From Caballeronia choica (GTDB lineage: Bacteria > Pseudomonadota > Gammaproteobacteria > Burkholderiales > Burkholderiaceae), in the NCBI RefSeq assembly GCF_001544535.1, contig NZ_FCON02000014.1, positions 41,210 through 105,209 on the forward strand: a stretch of DNA of 64,000 nt, in the 5' to 3' direction. A program made the position numbers and the translations under genes. Positions 30,344-39,743 of this stretch are shown one piece after another. Within the stretch, counting starts at the first letter, position 1. Each line of letters starts with the position of its first letter. Under the pieces are notes generated by a model, which had not been told where the DNA came from, did no database searches, and saw only the letters and a list, made by a program, of their open reading frames with translations.

Positions 30344-31333
30344 ATGGCGGCTGAAGCGGCAATCGATTTCGACGAAGGCATGCTCGACGTGGGCGACGGC
30401 CACGCGATCTACTGGCGCGCGCAGGGTCCGCGCGACATGCCGGCGATGCTGGTCGCCCACGGCGGGCCGGGCGGCGCGATGAACCTGAAGTGGGCGGAGG
30501 TGCTGGATGCGTCGAAGTGGCGGATCGTGTTCTTCGACCAGCGCGGCTGCGGCAAGTCCACGCCGTTCGGCAAGCTCGAACACAATGGCATCGATGCGCT
30601 CGTCGGCGACATGGAGAAACTGCGGACGCTGCTCGGCATCGAGCGATGGGCGCTCTTTGGCGGTTCGTGGGGCACGACTCTCGGGCTTGCGTATGGCATC
30701 GCGCATCCGGAGCGCTGTCTCGGTTTTCTGTTGCGCGGCATTTTTCTCGCGCGGCGCGCAGACATCGACTGGTTCCTGTGGGACGTGCGGCGCGTGTTCC
30801 CCGAGGCGCACCGCAATTTTCTCGATGCCATCGAAACGGCGTGCGGCCGGCGTCCGCGCGACGCGCAGGAAATCCTGACGCTCGCCGAAGCGCCACTTGC
30901 CCGTTTCGACGAAGCCGGCACGCGGCTCGCGCGTGCGTGGACCGAATATGAGACGACGCTGTCGGTGGTGAACAAGCCGGCGCAGGAGAAAACCGAAACG
31001 CCCCAGGCGCCCGCCGAGGGCAAGAAGGAAAGCGGCGAGTCCAACGCGCCGGCCATTTCGATGGCACTCCTCGAGCGCCACTACATGGCGAACGAATTGC
31101 CGCCCGCGCCGCTCTTGCCGCGCGTCGGCGGCATCGCGCACCTGCCGTGTCAGATCGTGCACGGCCGCTTCGACATGGTGTGCCCGGCCGATCAGGCGTT
31201 CGAACTCGCCGGACACTGGCCCGCCGCGGAACTCGCCATCGTCGATGCCGCCGGCCACTGGACTTTCGAGGTCGGCAATGTCGCCGCGTTGCGCGCGGGC
31301 GGCGAGGCGCTGGCGAAGGCGCTGGCGTCCTGA
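30344..31333 (+). CDS. Alpha/beta hydrolase, proline iminopeptidase family (S33)
   Basis: 329 aa. HGGPGGAMNLKW (oxyanion loop), FFDQRGCGKSTPFG and the nucleophile elbow ALFGGSWGTTLGLAYGIAHPERC (Ser near residue 107) are classic for prolyl iminopeptidases, which remove N-terminal proline. VHGRFDMVCPADQAFELA and GHWTFEVGN hold the Asp and His of the triad. A Lys/Glu/Pro-rich linker of about 25 residues sits in the cap domain near residue 210, which is longer than usual. CAGGAGA lies just before the ATG. Confidence 0.87.
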   Translation: MAAEAAIDFDEGMLDVGDGHAIYWRAQGPRDMPAMLVAHGGPGGAMNLKWAEVLDASKWRIVFFDQRGCGKSTPFGKLEHNGIDALVGDMEKLRTLLGIERWALFGGSWGTTLGLAYGIAHPERCLGFLLRGIFLARRADIDWFLWDVRRVFPEAHRNFLDAIETACGRRPRDAQEILTLAEAPLARFDEAGTRLARAWTEYETTLSVVNKPAQEKTETPQAPAEGKKESGESNAPAISMALLERHYMANELPPAPLLPRVGGIAHLPCQIVHGRFDMVCPADQAFELAGHWPAAELAIVDAAGHWTFEVGNVAALRAGGEALAKALAS

Positions 31334-31510
31334 CGGCATGACCGTTGCAGCCAGGTTGAACGACCGGCCTCGCGCACAAAACATTGCCGCCAGGCGGCGC
31401 GCATCCTATCTTTGAAGCAGCATTTGAAACAGCAATGGTAGGATCGCGCCTGCGACCAACGGCGGGCGAGGCCCGTCGAACGGTGAATCCAAGACCAAAG
31501 AGGCGATTCG

Positions 31511-31933
31511 ATGGCGCAACAGAAAACCAATCCGAAGCTCGAGCAGGCGTTGACGCGCGGCGATCTCGCGATCCGGCAGGCAAACTCGGGCCGCGCCACG
31601 GCAGTGCTGCGCGCGCTCGGCAAGATGATCGTCGAGGCATCGGCGACCATCGGCGTCGAAGCGTTCGTCGTCATTCACGATGGCGACAAGATCTACGATC
31701 CCACCGACGGCATCTGGCCGCAGCAGTTGCTCGTGTCGCTCGACGGCCCCGTCGAGGACGCCGACCCGGACGAACTGCGCACCATCACGCTGCTCGCCGA
31801 CACGCCGGCCACGATGTTCCGTTGCGAATGGCAGCGCGCGGACGGCAAGATCGGCCGCCAGGAAGGCCGGCCGCTCGCGATGGTCGCGTTCATCACCGAC
31901 GTCGACATTCCCTGGCTCGACGACGAGGACTGA
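31511..31933 (+). CDS. Conserved hypothetical protein
   Basis: 140 aa, soluble. It begins with an Asn/Gln/Lys-rich helix (AQQKTNPKLEQALTRGDLAIRQANSGRATAVLRALGKMIVEA), then a strand-rich part (EAFVVIHDGDKIYDPTDGIWPQQLLVSLDG, FRCEWQRADGKIGR) and an acidic tail DIPWLDDED. I do not recognise the family. A terminator follows directly, so it is probably the last gene of its unit. Base composition matches its neighbours. Confidence 0.7.
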   Translation: MAQQKTNPKLEQALTRGDLAIRQANSGRATAVLRALGKMIVEASATIGVEAFVVIHDGDKIYDPTDGIWPQQLLVSLDGPVEDADPDELRTITLLADTPATMFRCEWQRADGKIGRQEGRPLAMVAFITDVDIPWLDDED

Positions 31934-31960
31934 CCGCGCGGACGTTCTCGCTCCCTCCAG

Positions 31961-31987
31961 AACGGCTCCCCTACGGAGCCGTTTTTC
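31961..31987 (+). terminator. Rho-independent terminator
   Basis: Stem AACGGCTCC (31961-31969) pairs with GGAGCCGTT (31975-31983) over a 5-nt loop and runs into TTTTT. It ends the hypothetical gene at 31511-31933. Confidence 0.85.
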
Positions 31988-32455
31988 ATATTGCGCAATA
32001 CGGCGCATTCGATCGGGACAGTGATCCCGAACCATCTCACCAGTGATATTTATCGCTCTCCGGCATGTCCGCGAATGATTTTCTCTCATTCTTCATACGC
32101 AATCGTTTGCGCTTCCTTCTTTTAAAGCTTTTCGATTTAAATTTGCTGTCGCGAGTTGAACAGACGCTTGCACTTCTATTTCATGCGAGTTGCTTTTTGT
32201 TTCTCGAATCATCGGTCGAGCACCGAATGCAGCCGTTATTAACTCACCACCCTCGAAGTTGGGGCGCAAGTGCCGCCATCGGCAGTTAGAGCTAATTCTC
32301 CACGCATTTACGCCGGAAATTGCTCTGAAACATTTGCCATCGCGCACGCCGGAAATCCTTCTCGTGAGACGCTAATCGCGTCGCACCAGGCGCCACTTTT
32401 CAGCCTGATCGAGGGCGGCACTTTCTATCCAATCGCTAAAAATGGGGTTTACAAA
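31988..32455. other. AT-richer leader region upstream of the feeM-like gene
   Basis: About 470 bp of clearly lower GC than the surroundings, with T-rich tracts around 32093-32215. It has short open frames but no recognisable product, ribosome site or RNA family. It likely holds the promoter and an untranslated leader for the feeM-like/GGDEF-EAL pair; transfer or an old insertion could also explain the base composition. Confidence 0.4.
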
Positions 32456-33235
32456 ATGGACCGACTCAACCTTGCAGCCGAAGCCGTCGATTTCAGCCGT
32501 CAACAAAATATCGCTCGTCCCGAGCTTTCTGCGTTTCGCGCCCTCCAGAAACCTGAACGGATGCCGTTTACTATCCGTATCGCCTCGTCAGAACGCGACC
32601 TGCACAAGGCCGTTCATGTGCGGCGGTCGGCGTACGGGCGTCATCTGCCGGAATTCGCCGAGAAAATGACAGTGGACGCCTGCGATCGGGCGCCGGGGAC
32701 GGCGATCCTGCTTGCGGAATCGAAGCTCGACGGGGCGCCGCTTGGCACGATGCGGATTCAGACCAACGAATTCGCGCCGCTCGGCGTGCAGCAATCGGTG
32801 CAGTTGCCGGACTGGCTCGGCACCGGCCGCCTCGCGGAAGCGACGCGGCTCGGCGTTGCAGGAGGCTCGGTGGGCAGGGTGGTGAAAATGATGCTGTTCA
32901 AATCGCTGTTTTTATATTGCGAGCAGAATCAGATCGACTGGATGGTGATTACCGCGCGCTCGCCGCTCGACAGGGAATATGAAGCGATGCTTTTTGAAGA
33001 TGTTTTTGGTGATAAACAATTCATGCCGATGTCACATGTGGGTGGTTTGCCGCATCGCGTGCTGGTCGGGGAAGTGGGTGTGGCGCGGCAGCGCTGGGAA
33101 GAGGCGGGTCATCCGTTATTCCCGTTCGTCTTCCAGACGCATCACCCGGATATCGATTTGCGGGCGGCTGATTTATCTTTCGAGCGGGAACCGGTACGAT
33201 GCCCGGAGGCCTCCGACGTTGCTTATGGAAGGTAA
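32456..33235 (+). CDS. FeeM-like N-acyl amino acid synthase (GNAT fold)
   Basis: 259 aa. The core MPFTIRIASSERDLHKAVHVRRSAYGRHLPEFAEKMTVDACDRA, then ILLAESKLDGAPLGTMRIQTNEF and LAEATRLGVAGGSVGRVVKMMLFKSLFLYCEQNQIDWMVITARSPLDREYEAMLFEDVFG, resembles the N-acyl amino acid synthase FeeM/autoinducer-synthase type of acyltransferase. These transfer fatty acyl groups from acyl carrier protein to an amino acid amine. The N-terminal 45 residues are less conserved-looking. The ATG at 32456 is chosen over internal ATGs; the ribosome site is weak. The gene is 120 bp upstream of a GGDEF-EAL protein gene on the same strand. Product chemistry is inferred from family. Confidence 0.72.
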   Translation: MDRLNLAAEAVDFSRQQNIARPELSAFRALQKPERMPFTIRIASSERDLHKAVHVRRSAYGRHLPEFAEKMTVDACDRAPGTAILLAESKLDGAPLGTMRIQTNEFAPLGVQQSVQLPDWLGTGRLAEATRLGVAGGSVGRVVKMMLFKSLFLYCEQNQIDWMVITARSPLDREYEAMLFEDVFGDKQFMPMSHVGGLPHRVLVGEVGVARQRWEEAGHPLFPFVFQTHHPDIDLRAADLSFEREPVRCPEASDVAYGR

Positions 33236-33355
33236 CTAGAAATAACCGGGCCGTCCGGGGGCCCGGGCAACAACAAATTGGCGATGGCGTGCAGGCATAT
33301 TCGGCCCCGCCATCTCCAGCGCGACACGATTCGTGCAACACGGGGATTTTCCAGT

Positions 33356-36322
33356 ATGGCGTCGGCTACGTTATTTTCCCTTTCGAAATTCCGTCACACG
33401 GGGTCGTGGCTCGATCGCGCGCTTTATGCGTTTTCCGTCTATATCGTTCCGATTCTGATTGCTGGCGGCACGATCGCCACGCTTTTGCTGTTGCCGCGTC
33501 AATATCAGGCGACGGGCGCGATTACGCTGCCCTTTCACGTACTCAACGAGCACAAGGCATCGCTCGCGCCCGCGGACGCATTCGCGCGCCTGCACGACGC
33601 GCCGTCCACGACGCGTTTCAGCACGCAACTCTCCGAAACGCCGATCTGGTTCACTTTCACCGCGCCCGCCATGGGCGCGGCTCATCCGACCCTGATCGAA
33701 TTTCCGTCGCGTCATGCGCAAACGCTATCGTGCTGGGTCGCGTCGTCGATGCAGCCGCTCGGCCACGCCGACCGCCAGAGCGCGACCGGCGAGATGCGCG
33801 CGGTCAAGGCCGGCTTCTCCGTCTATCTCGGTTTCCTGGCGAATCCGGTGCCGCTCCTGTGCCGTGGCACGTTCTCGGGCCCGGCGCAACTGACGGCGCT
33901 CGCGTGGGATTCGCCGAACCTGCGCAATTCGGCGCTCGACTTCCAGGAAGCCTCGGGTCTGATCGGCGGCGGGCTGCTGACGCTCGCCGTGTTCGTCTTC
34001 GTGACGGCGATCATCAACCGCGAATGGACCTATGTGATCTTCGCGGTGTGGCTCGTCGGCAACCTGCGGCTGTGCGCGAACGCGATGGGCTGGGACACGC
34101 AATGGCTCGATCGCGCGATCCCGCCCGACTGGATGCCGCTGTTGCGCCAGGTCACGTTCGCCGCGTACTACCTGCTGACGGGCGCGCTCTTCAGCCAGCT
34201 GTTCCGGCGCGAGTTGCGCTCGATCGGCTACCGCTGGCTCCTGCGCGCCGGCCAGTATGTCGGCCTGGTGCTGTTCGCGCTTGCGCTCGTGCTGCCGTAC
34301 TCGCGCTTCATTCCGGCGCTCTGGGGGCTGGGCGGCTTCGGCATCGGCGTGCTGATTTTCCTGCTCGCGCGCCTCGTCTGGCTGGCGCGTTCGCGCACGG
34401 TGCTGTGGTACGTCGCGTCGCTCGGAATCGTGCTGTTCGCCACTTTTTCCGAAGTGCTCGGCGCCGCGTTCGGGCTGAAACTGCTGTTCGGCGGCGTCAA
34501 TACTGTGATGGCGGCGCTCTCGTCGAGCATGATGGCGGCCTTCGCCATCGCCGAGCAGATGCGCGCCGAGCGCGAGCACCGGCGGCAGGCGCAGACTGAA
34601 TTGCGCAACACCTACGAAGTCACGCCGATCGGCCTCTTCACGCTCGATTCCAACGGCCACTTCGTGCGCGCCAATCCCGCATTGCGCGCGATGCTCGATC
34701 TGCACAAGTCCGACTACAAGGCGCGCCACTGGAACGATTATTTCGAAGCGGGCGCATGGGGCGCGTTGCAGGCGCTGGCGTCGAAAGGCAGCGACGGCGA
34801 ACTCGAAATGGGCGGCGCCCTCGCGCGCGGCACCGCTGAGCGGCGCTATCTGCTCAAGGCGATCCGCTCGAACGGCTGGGTCGAAGGGTCGCTGCAGGAC
34901 GTGACCGAGCGCTCGAAAGCGATCGAGCGCCTGCGCTTTCTCGCCGAACACGATCCGCTGACGGCTTCGCTGAACCGCCGCGGCGTCGAGAAGGCGATTG
35001 CAGTGGAGAGCGAGGAAACGCTGCCGTGGGCGCTTGCGTACGTCGACCTCGACCGCTTCAAGCTCGTCAACGACCTGTTCGGCCACCGCGCCGGCGACGA
35101 AGTGCTCAAGCAGGTCGCATCCCGCATGCGCGCGCACTTCGACCGTGGCTACGCGGTGGGGCGCATCGGCGGCGACGAGTTCGTCTGCGTGATGAGCGAC
35201 ACCTCCATCGACGACGCCATCGCGCAATGTCACGAACTGATCGCGCTGCTTTCCGACGCGCCGTATCAGGTGGGCAATCGCGCGTTCCAGGTGAAGGCGT
35301 CGATCGGGCTGGTCGAATGCTCGCGCGGCGTGCGCGTGCAGGATGCGCTGTCGCACGCCGACCGCGCGTGCCGCGAAGCGAAGAAGGTCGCGCATACGCG
35401 GCTCGTCACGTACCGCAAGGGCGCGGCCGCGTTCGAGGAGCGCGCGGAGGAACTGCGGCTCGTCGAGACGCTCGGCCGCAACCGGTTGCCGGCGGGGCTT
35501 TTCCTCGTGATGCAGCCGATCATGTCGCTTTCGGCGCCGACCGAGTCGCTGAATTTCGAGGTGTTGCTGCGCCTGCGCGCACCCGACGGCTCGACGCTGC
35601 CCGCCGGCAAGGTGATCGTCGCGGCGGAGGAATCGGGCAACATCGCGGCGATCGACCGCTGGGTCATAACGACGCTGCTCGCGTGGATCGAGAAGCACCA
35701 GGAGTCGCTGCCGAACACGCAGTTCATCTGCGTGAATCTCTCAGGCGGATCGCTCAACGACGAGCAGTTCATGGAGGACATCTTCGCGCTGTTCGCGCAA
35801 TACCGGTCGATCGTGCACTACCTGTGCCTCGAAATCACCGAGAGCGTCGCGCTGCACGATCTTGAGAACACGCAGCGTTTTATCGCCCGCGTGCACGACA
35901 TGGGCGGCAAGATCGCGCTCGACGATTTCGGCGCGGGCTACACGTCGTTCAAGTACCTGAAGGCGCTTTCCGCCGATGCGCTGAAGATCGACGGCGAATT
36001 CATCCGCACGATGTGCGCGCATCCCGCCGACATCGCGATCGTCGAGGCGATCGTCGCGCTGGCGCGCAACCTGGGCATGCGCAGCGTGGCGGAGTGGGTC
36101 GAGGACGCGGATACGTTGCGCGCGCTGCAGGAAATCGGCGTGGACTACGTGCAGGGCTTTCTGGTCGCGAAGCCGCAGGAAAGCGCGGCGATCCTGGCCG
36201 CGAGTTCGGCTGCGAGCTTCGTGCGGGACCCGGAAGTGGTGAGCTTCATCGAATGTCTGTCGGAGCCGGATCAGGCGCTGGCTTACGGCTACGAGTGGCG
36301 CGCGAGGATGGGCACGCACTGA
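33356..36322 (+). CDS. 7TM-DISM, PAS, GGDEF and EAL c-di-GMP turnover protein
   Basis: 988 aa. An N-terminal membrane helix (SVYIVPILIAGGTIATLLLL) and a periplasmic beta-rich DISM-like region precede a seven-helix membrane block (about residues 200-405). A PAS domain follows (ELRNTYEVTPIGLFTLDSNGHFVRANPALRAML, about 415-520). The GGDEF domain (about 530-690) has an intact RIGGDEF. The EAL domain (about 705-960) has EVL in place of EAL (NFEVLLRLR), yet keeps VNLSGGSLND, CLEITES, DDFGAGYTSFKYLK and LKIDGEF. It could therefore both make and degrade c-di-GMP. It follows the feeM-like gene and may sense its lipid product. Confidence 0.92.
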   Translation: MASATLFSLSKFRHTGSWLDRALYAFSVYIVPILIAGGTIATLLLLPRQYQATGAITLPFHVLNEHKASLAPADAFARLHDAPSTTRFSTQLSETPIWFTFTAPAMGAAHPTLIEFPSRHAQTLSCWVASSMQPLGHADRQSATGEMRAVKAGFSVYLGFLANPVPLLCRGTFSGPAQLTALAWDSPNLRNSALDFQEASGLIGGGLLTLAVFVFVTAIINREWTYVIFAVWLVGNLRLCANAMGWDTQWLDRAIPPDWMPLLRQVTFAAYYLLTGALFSQLFRRELRSIGYRWLLRAGQYVGLVLFALALVLPYSRFIPALWGLGGFGIGVLIFLLARLVWLARSRTVLWYVASLGIVLFATFSEVLGAAFGLKLLFGGVNTVMAALSSSMMAAFAIAEQMRAEREHRRQAQTELRNTYEVTPIGLFTLDSNGHFVRANPALRAMLDLHKSDYKARHWNDYFEAGAWGALQALASKGSDGELEMGGALARGTAERRYLLKAIRSNGWVEGSLQDVTERSKAIERLRFLAEHDPLTASLNRRGVEKAIAVESEETLPWALAYVDLDRFKLVNDLFGHRAGDEVLKQVASRMRAHFDRGYAVGRIGGDEFVCVMSDTSIDDAIAQCHELIALLSDAPYQVGNRAFQVKASIGLVECSRGVRVQDALSHADRACREAKKVAHTRLVTYRKGAAAFEERAEELRLVETLGRNRLPAGLFLVMQPIMSLSAPTESLNFEVLLRLRAPDGSTLPAGKVIVAAEESGNIAAIDRWVITTLLAWIEKHQESLPNTQFICVNLSGGSLNDEQFMEDIFALFAQYRSIVHYLCLEITESVALHDLENTQRFIARVHDMGGKIALDDFGAGYTSFKYLKALSADALKIDGEFIRTMCAHPADIAIVEAIVALARNLGMRSVAEWVEDADTLRALQEIGVDYVQGFLVAKPQESAAILAASSAASFVRDPEVVSFIECLSEPDQALAYGYEWRARMGTH

Positions 36323-36352
36323 ACGCCATCCATGCGGCTCGCGTTCGCGCTC

Positions 36353-36562
36353 TCAAACGGCCTTGATTTCATCGAGCACTTTCGTCGCGGCGATCGGAAT
36401 GCGCGTGTCGTCCCATTGCGCGAGCCATTGCACTTCCTTGGTCGTGAAATAGCCCGGGTAGTTGCGCAGCGCGAATTGCAGCGAATCGACGACATGATCG
36501 CGGATGATCCGCGGCGCGGCTTCGTCGTTGACGATCGCGTGGAGGGCTTCGAGTGTGCTCAT
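36353..36562 (-). CDS. Small conserved hypothetical protein
   Basis: 69 aa, soluble, largely helical: MSTLEALHAIVNDEAAPRII, then HVVDSLQFALRNYPGYFTTKEVQWLAQWDDTRIPIAATKVLDEIKAV. I do not recognise the family. The 3' end lies 31 bp from the convergent GGDEF-EAL stop. No strong ribosome site, but the codon bias fits the neighbours. Confidence 0.55.
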   Translation of the reverse strand: MSTLEALHAIVNDEAAPRIIRDHVVDSLQFALRNYPGYFTTKEVQWLAQWDDTRIPIAATKVLDEIKAV

Positions 36563-36634
36563 GGCGCGGCGATTCTGGGAAGGGGTGCGCCAACCTTAAC
36601 CGAAGAAAAATCCGGAAAATAATTCGCGCGACGC

Positions 36635-37261
36635 TCAGTCGATCGAAAGCCGCACGGCGAACGCCAGCAAGGCTGCGGAGAAGGTCCACCGCTGCACGAC
36701 TTGCGCGCGCGGATGGCGGCGCAACCATCCCGCGATCCGCACCGCACCAAGCACGAGCATCAGATCGAACGCGATCCCCATCGCCGACAGCACTACGCCC
36801 AGTTCGACCACCTGCGACCATACGGCGCCCGCTTCAGGACGCACGAATTGCGGCAGCAAAACAGAGCAGAACAGGAGCGCCTTCGGATTCAGGAGATTGC
36901 TCAACATGCCCTTGGTCATCGCCGAGCGGAGCGTTGTCGAGGTGCCCGGACACGCTGCGTTGTCGAGGCCGAATGCCGGCGAACGGAAGATCTGGATCGC
37001 CACATACGACAGATAAAGCGCGCCCACGACGCGCACGCCGTCGTAAAGCCACGGCGCGCTGCGCAGCAGCGCCGCGACGCCGAGCGCCGACAGCGTCACA
37101 TGCGTCGCGCGTGCGATGGCGAGGCCGCCGGCCGTGGCGAGGCCGTGCTTCATGCCGCGCGTCGCGCTGGTCTGCAGCACGAGCGCCATGTCGGGACCGG
37201 GCAGCGCATACACGACGGCCAACGCGCCGATGAACACCACGAGCAAGTGAAACGAAACCAT
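36635..37261 (-). CDS. LysE family amino-acid exporter
   Basis: 208 aa, six hydrophobic segments. FIGALAVVYALPGPDMALVLQTSATRGMKHGLATAGGLAIA at the N-terminus and NLLNPKALLFCSVLLPQFV in the centre are the LysE/RhtB signatures for export of amino acids or derivatives. CGGAGG precedes the ATG at 37261. It is divergent from an Lrp-type regulator 130 bp away, a common pairing in which the regulator senses the exported amino acid. Confidence 0.9.
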   Translation of the reverse strand: MVSFHLLVVFIGALAVVYALPGPDMALVLQTSATRGMKHGLATAGGLAIARATHVTLSALGVAALLRSAPWLYDGVRVVGALYLSYVAIQIFRSPAFGLDNAACPGTSTTLRSAMTKGMLSNLLNPKALLFCSVLLPQFVRPEAGAVWSQVVELGVVLSAMGIAFDLMLVLGAVRIAGWLRRHPRAQVVQRWTFSAALLAFAVRLSID

Positions 37262-37391
37262 GACGACCTCCGCGTTCTGAAGGCTCCATGTTGCCGTTGA
37301 TCGGCGAGCGTTTTCTGGCTTACAGGGCTACCTGGGATGTCAAATTTGGTGGAAAGCGCTAATCTCGACGTTCGAACCGAGGAATCCGCCA

Positions 37392-37856
37392 ATGCCCGAT
37401 TTCGATAAAATCGACCGCGCCATTCTGGCCGCCATCCAGCAGGACGGCCGTATCCCGATCGCAAAACTCGCCGAGCGCGTCGGGCTGAGCGAGACGCCGT
37501 GCGCGCGACGCCTGAAACGGCTCGAAAGCGACGGGTTCATCATCGGCTATCGCGCGGTGCTGTCGAGAAAAGCGCTCGAGATCGGCGTGATCGCGTTCGC
37601 GCAAGTGCGCTTTTCGATCCACGACCGCGCGCTGTCGGATCGATTCGAGCGCGAAATTCAGGGCATCGCCCGCATCGTTTCATGTCACAACATTTCGGGA
37701 AGCGCAGACTACCTGCTGCAGATCGCGGCGCGCGACCTCGACGAATACGGCGTCTTCATGCGCGACGTGCTGCGCGCGCTGCCGGGCGTGACCGCCGTCG
37801 AATCGATCCTCTCGCTGCGCGAGATCAAACGCGACACCGGCTTGCCGTTGTTATAG
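37392..37856 (+). CDS. Lrp/AsnC family transcriptional regulator
   Basis: 154 aa. [54 protein letters not shown] is the winged HTH (about residues 3-60), followed by a RAM effector domain with [28 protein letters not shown]. It probably controls the divergent lysE-type gene. It ends 170 bp before hutU on the same strand; the HutC sites and promoter of hutU lie in between, so it is not part of the hut operon. Confidence 0.9.
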   Translation: MPDFDKIDRAILAAIQQDGRIPIAKLAERVGLSETPCARRLKRLESDGFIIGYRAVLSRKALEIGVIAFAQVRFSIHDRALSDRFEREIQGIARIVSCHNISGSADYLLQIAARDLDEYGVFMRDVLRALPGVTAVESILSLREIKRDTGLPLL

Positions 37857-37868
37857 CTGTCTATACAA
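37857..37868. promoter_or_regulatory. Distal HutC-like site upstream of hutU
   Basis: CTGTCTATACAA carries one perfect half (TACA) and one variant half (TGTC) of the HutC consensus TGTA-N2-TACA. It starts right at the end of the Lrp gene. The same variant, inverted, precedes hutH. Confidence 0.6.
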
Positions 37869-37933
37869 GCGTTTGTGGCTTTCACGCGCGAGCCGGCGTG
37901 TGCGGGTTGGGGAAACCCCTAATACACCCAAAG

Positions 37934-37945
37934 TTGTATATACAA
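37934..37945. promoter_or_regulatory. Perfect HutC operator upstream of hutU
   Basis: TTGTATATACAA is a complete palindrome matching TGTA-N2-TACA, the site bound by HutC in Pseudomonas. It lies 80 bp before the hutU ATG. HutC released by urocanate would derepress hutU-hutI. Confidence 0.8.
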
Positions 37946-38025
37946 GACCATCTGTCTTATCGGATCGGTCCGATTGCGGCCGAACACCCCAACCCGAATC
38001 CAACCCTCAAGCGCAGGAGTTCGTT

Positions 38026-39714
38026 ATGGACCAATCTTCCCGTTTTCGCGATGTCGAGATCCGCGCGCCGCGCGGCACCACGCTCAGCGCCAAAAGCTGG
38101 CTGACCGAAGCGCCGTTGCGCATGTTGATGAACAATCTCGATCCCGAAGTGGCCGAGAACCCGAAGGAACTGGTGGTGTACGGCGGCATCGGCCGGGCGG
38201 CGCGCGACTGGGCGTGCTACGACAAGATCGTCGAGACGCTCAAGCGCCTGAACGCCGACGAAACGCTGCTCGTGCAGTCGGGCAAGCCGGTCGGCGTGTT
38301 CAAGACGCACGAGAACGCGCCGCGCGTGCTGATCGCGAATTCGAATCTCGTGCCGCACTGGGCGAGCTGGGAGCACTTCAACGAACTCGACGCCAAGGGT
38401 CTCGCGATGTACGGCCAGATGACGGCCGGAAGCTGGATCTACATCGGCAGCCAGGGAATCGTGCAGGGCACGTATGAGACCTTCGTCGAAGCGGGGCGCC
38501 AGCACTTCGGCGGCGACCTGAAAGGCCGCTGGGTGCTGACCGCCGGCCTCGGCGGCATGGGCGGCGCGCAGCCGCTCGCCGCCACGCTGGCCGGCGCGTG
38601 CTCGCTGAATATCGAATGCCAGCAAAGCCGCATCGACTTCCGCCTGAAGACGCGCTACGTCGACGAACAGGCCACCGATCTCGACGACGCCCTCGCGCGC
38701 ATCCAGCGCTACACGTCCGAAGGCCGCGCGATTTCCATCGCGCTGTGCGCCAACGCGGCTGAAGTCCTGCCCGAACTCGTGCGCCGTGGCGTGCGCCCCG
38801 ACATGGTCACCGACCAGACGAGCGCCCACGACCCGCTCAACGGCTATCTGCCGAAGGGCTGGACCTGGGCGCAATACCGCGACCGCGCGCAAACCGACCC
38901 GGCGGGCACGGTGAAAGCGGCGAAGCAGTCGATGGCGGAGCACGTGCGCGCGATGCTCGCATTCCAGCAGCAGGGCATCGCGACCTTCGACTACGGCAAC
39001 AACATCCGCCAGATGGCGAAGGAAGAAGGCGTCGAGAACGCGTTCGATTTTCCGGGCTTCGTGCCGGCGTACATCCGGCCGCTGTTTTGCCGCGGCGTCG
39101 GTCCGTTCCGCTGGGCGGCGCTGTCGGGCGATCCGCAAGACATTTACAAGACCGACGCGAAGGTCAAGGAACTGATTCCCGACGACGCCCACCTGCATCG
39201 CTGGCTCGACATGGCGCGCGAGCGCATCAGCTTCCAGGGCTTGCCGGCGCGCATCTGCTGGGTCGGGCTCGGCCAGCGCGCGAAGCTCGGCCTCGCGTTC
39301 AACGAAATGGTCCGGAGCGGCGAGTTGTCGGCGCCGGTCGTGATCGGCCGCGATCACCTCGATTCCGGCTCGGTCGCGAGCCCGAATCGCGAAACCGAAG
39401 CGATGCAGGACGGCTCGGACGCCGTGTCCGACTGGCCGCTGCTCAACGCCTTGCTGAACACCGCGAGCGGCGCGACGTGGGTGTCGATCCATCACGGCGG
39501 CGGCGTCGGCATGGGCTTCTCGCAGCATTCGGGCGTCGTGATCGTCTGCGACGGCACCGACGAAGCCGCCGCGCGCATCGCCCGCGTGCTGCACAACGAT
39601 CCGGCGACGGGCGTCATGCGTCACGCGGATGCGGGCTACGACATCGCGATCGAATGCGCGCGCGACAAGGGCCTCGACCTGCCGATGATCGAAGGCGCGG
39701 CACCGAAGCAGTAA
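38026..39714 (+). CDS. hutU: Urocanate hydratase
   Basis: 562 aa NAD-dependent enzyme converting urocanate to imidazolonepropionate, step two of histidine degradation. [80 protein letters not shown] and [25 protein letters not shown] are highly conserved urocanase stretches, and the NAD-site cysteine lies in the last. CAGGAG is at good spacing before the ATG. It is the first gene of a two-gene unit, with hutI 29 bp downstream, away from the rest of the hut genes. Confidence 0.97.
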   Translation: MDQSSRFRDVEIRAPRGTTLSAKSWLTEAPLRMLMNNLDPEVAENPKELVVYGGIGRAARDWACYDKIVETLKRLNADETLLVQSGKPVGVFKTHENAPRVLIANSNLVPHWASWEHFNELDAKGLAMYGQMTAGSWIYIGSQGIVQGTYETFVEAGRQHFGGDLKGRWVLTAGLGGMGGAQPLAATLAGACSLNIECQQSRIDFRLKTRYVDEQATDLDDALARIQRYTSEGRAISIALCANAAEVLPELVRRGVRPDMVTDQTSAHDPLNGYLPKGWTWAQYRDRAQTDPAGTVKAAKQSMAEHVRAMLAFQQQGIATFDYGNNIRQMAKEEGVENAFDFPGFVPAYIRPLFCRGVGPFRWAALSGDPQDIYKTDAKVKELIPDDAHLHRWLDMARERISFQGLPARICWVGLGQRAKLGLAFNEMVRSGELSAPVVIGRDHLDSGSVASPNRETEAMQDGSDAVSDWPLLNALLNTASGATWVSIHHGGGVGMGFSQHSGVVIVCDGTDEAAARIARVLHNDPATGVMRHADAGYDIAIECARDKGLDLPMIEGAAPKQ

Positions 39715-39743
39715 ATCCGAAACCGGGAGCGGAGCGTCATCAC

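Noticed and set aside
32270-32455. Upstream extension of the feeM-like frame
   Set aside because: The added residues show no family resemblance and lie in the AT-rich leader; 32456 ATG preferred.
39087-39743. Long upstream extension of the hutI frame into hutU
   Set aside because: It overlaps hutU out of frame; the imidazolonepropionase family starts at MPLWQHCH, 39744.
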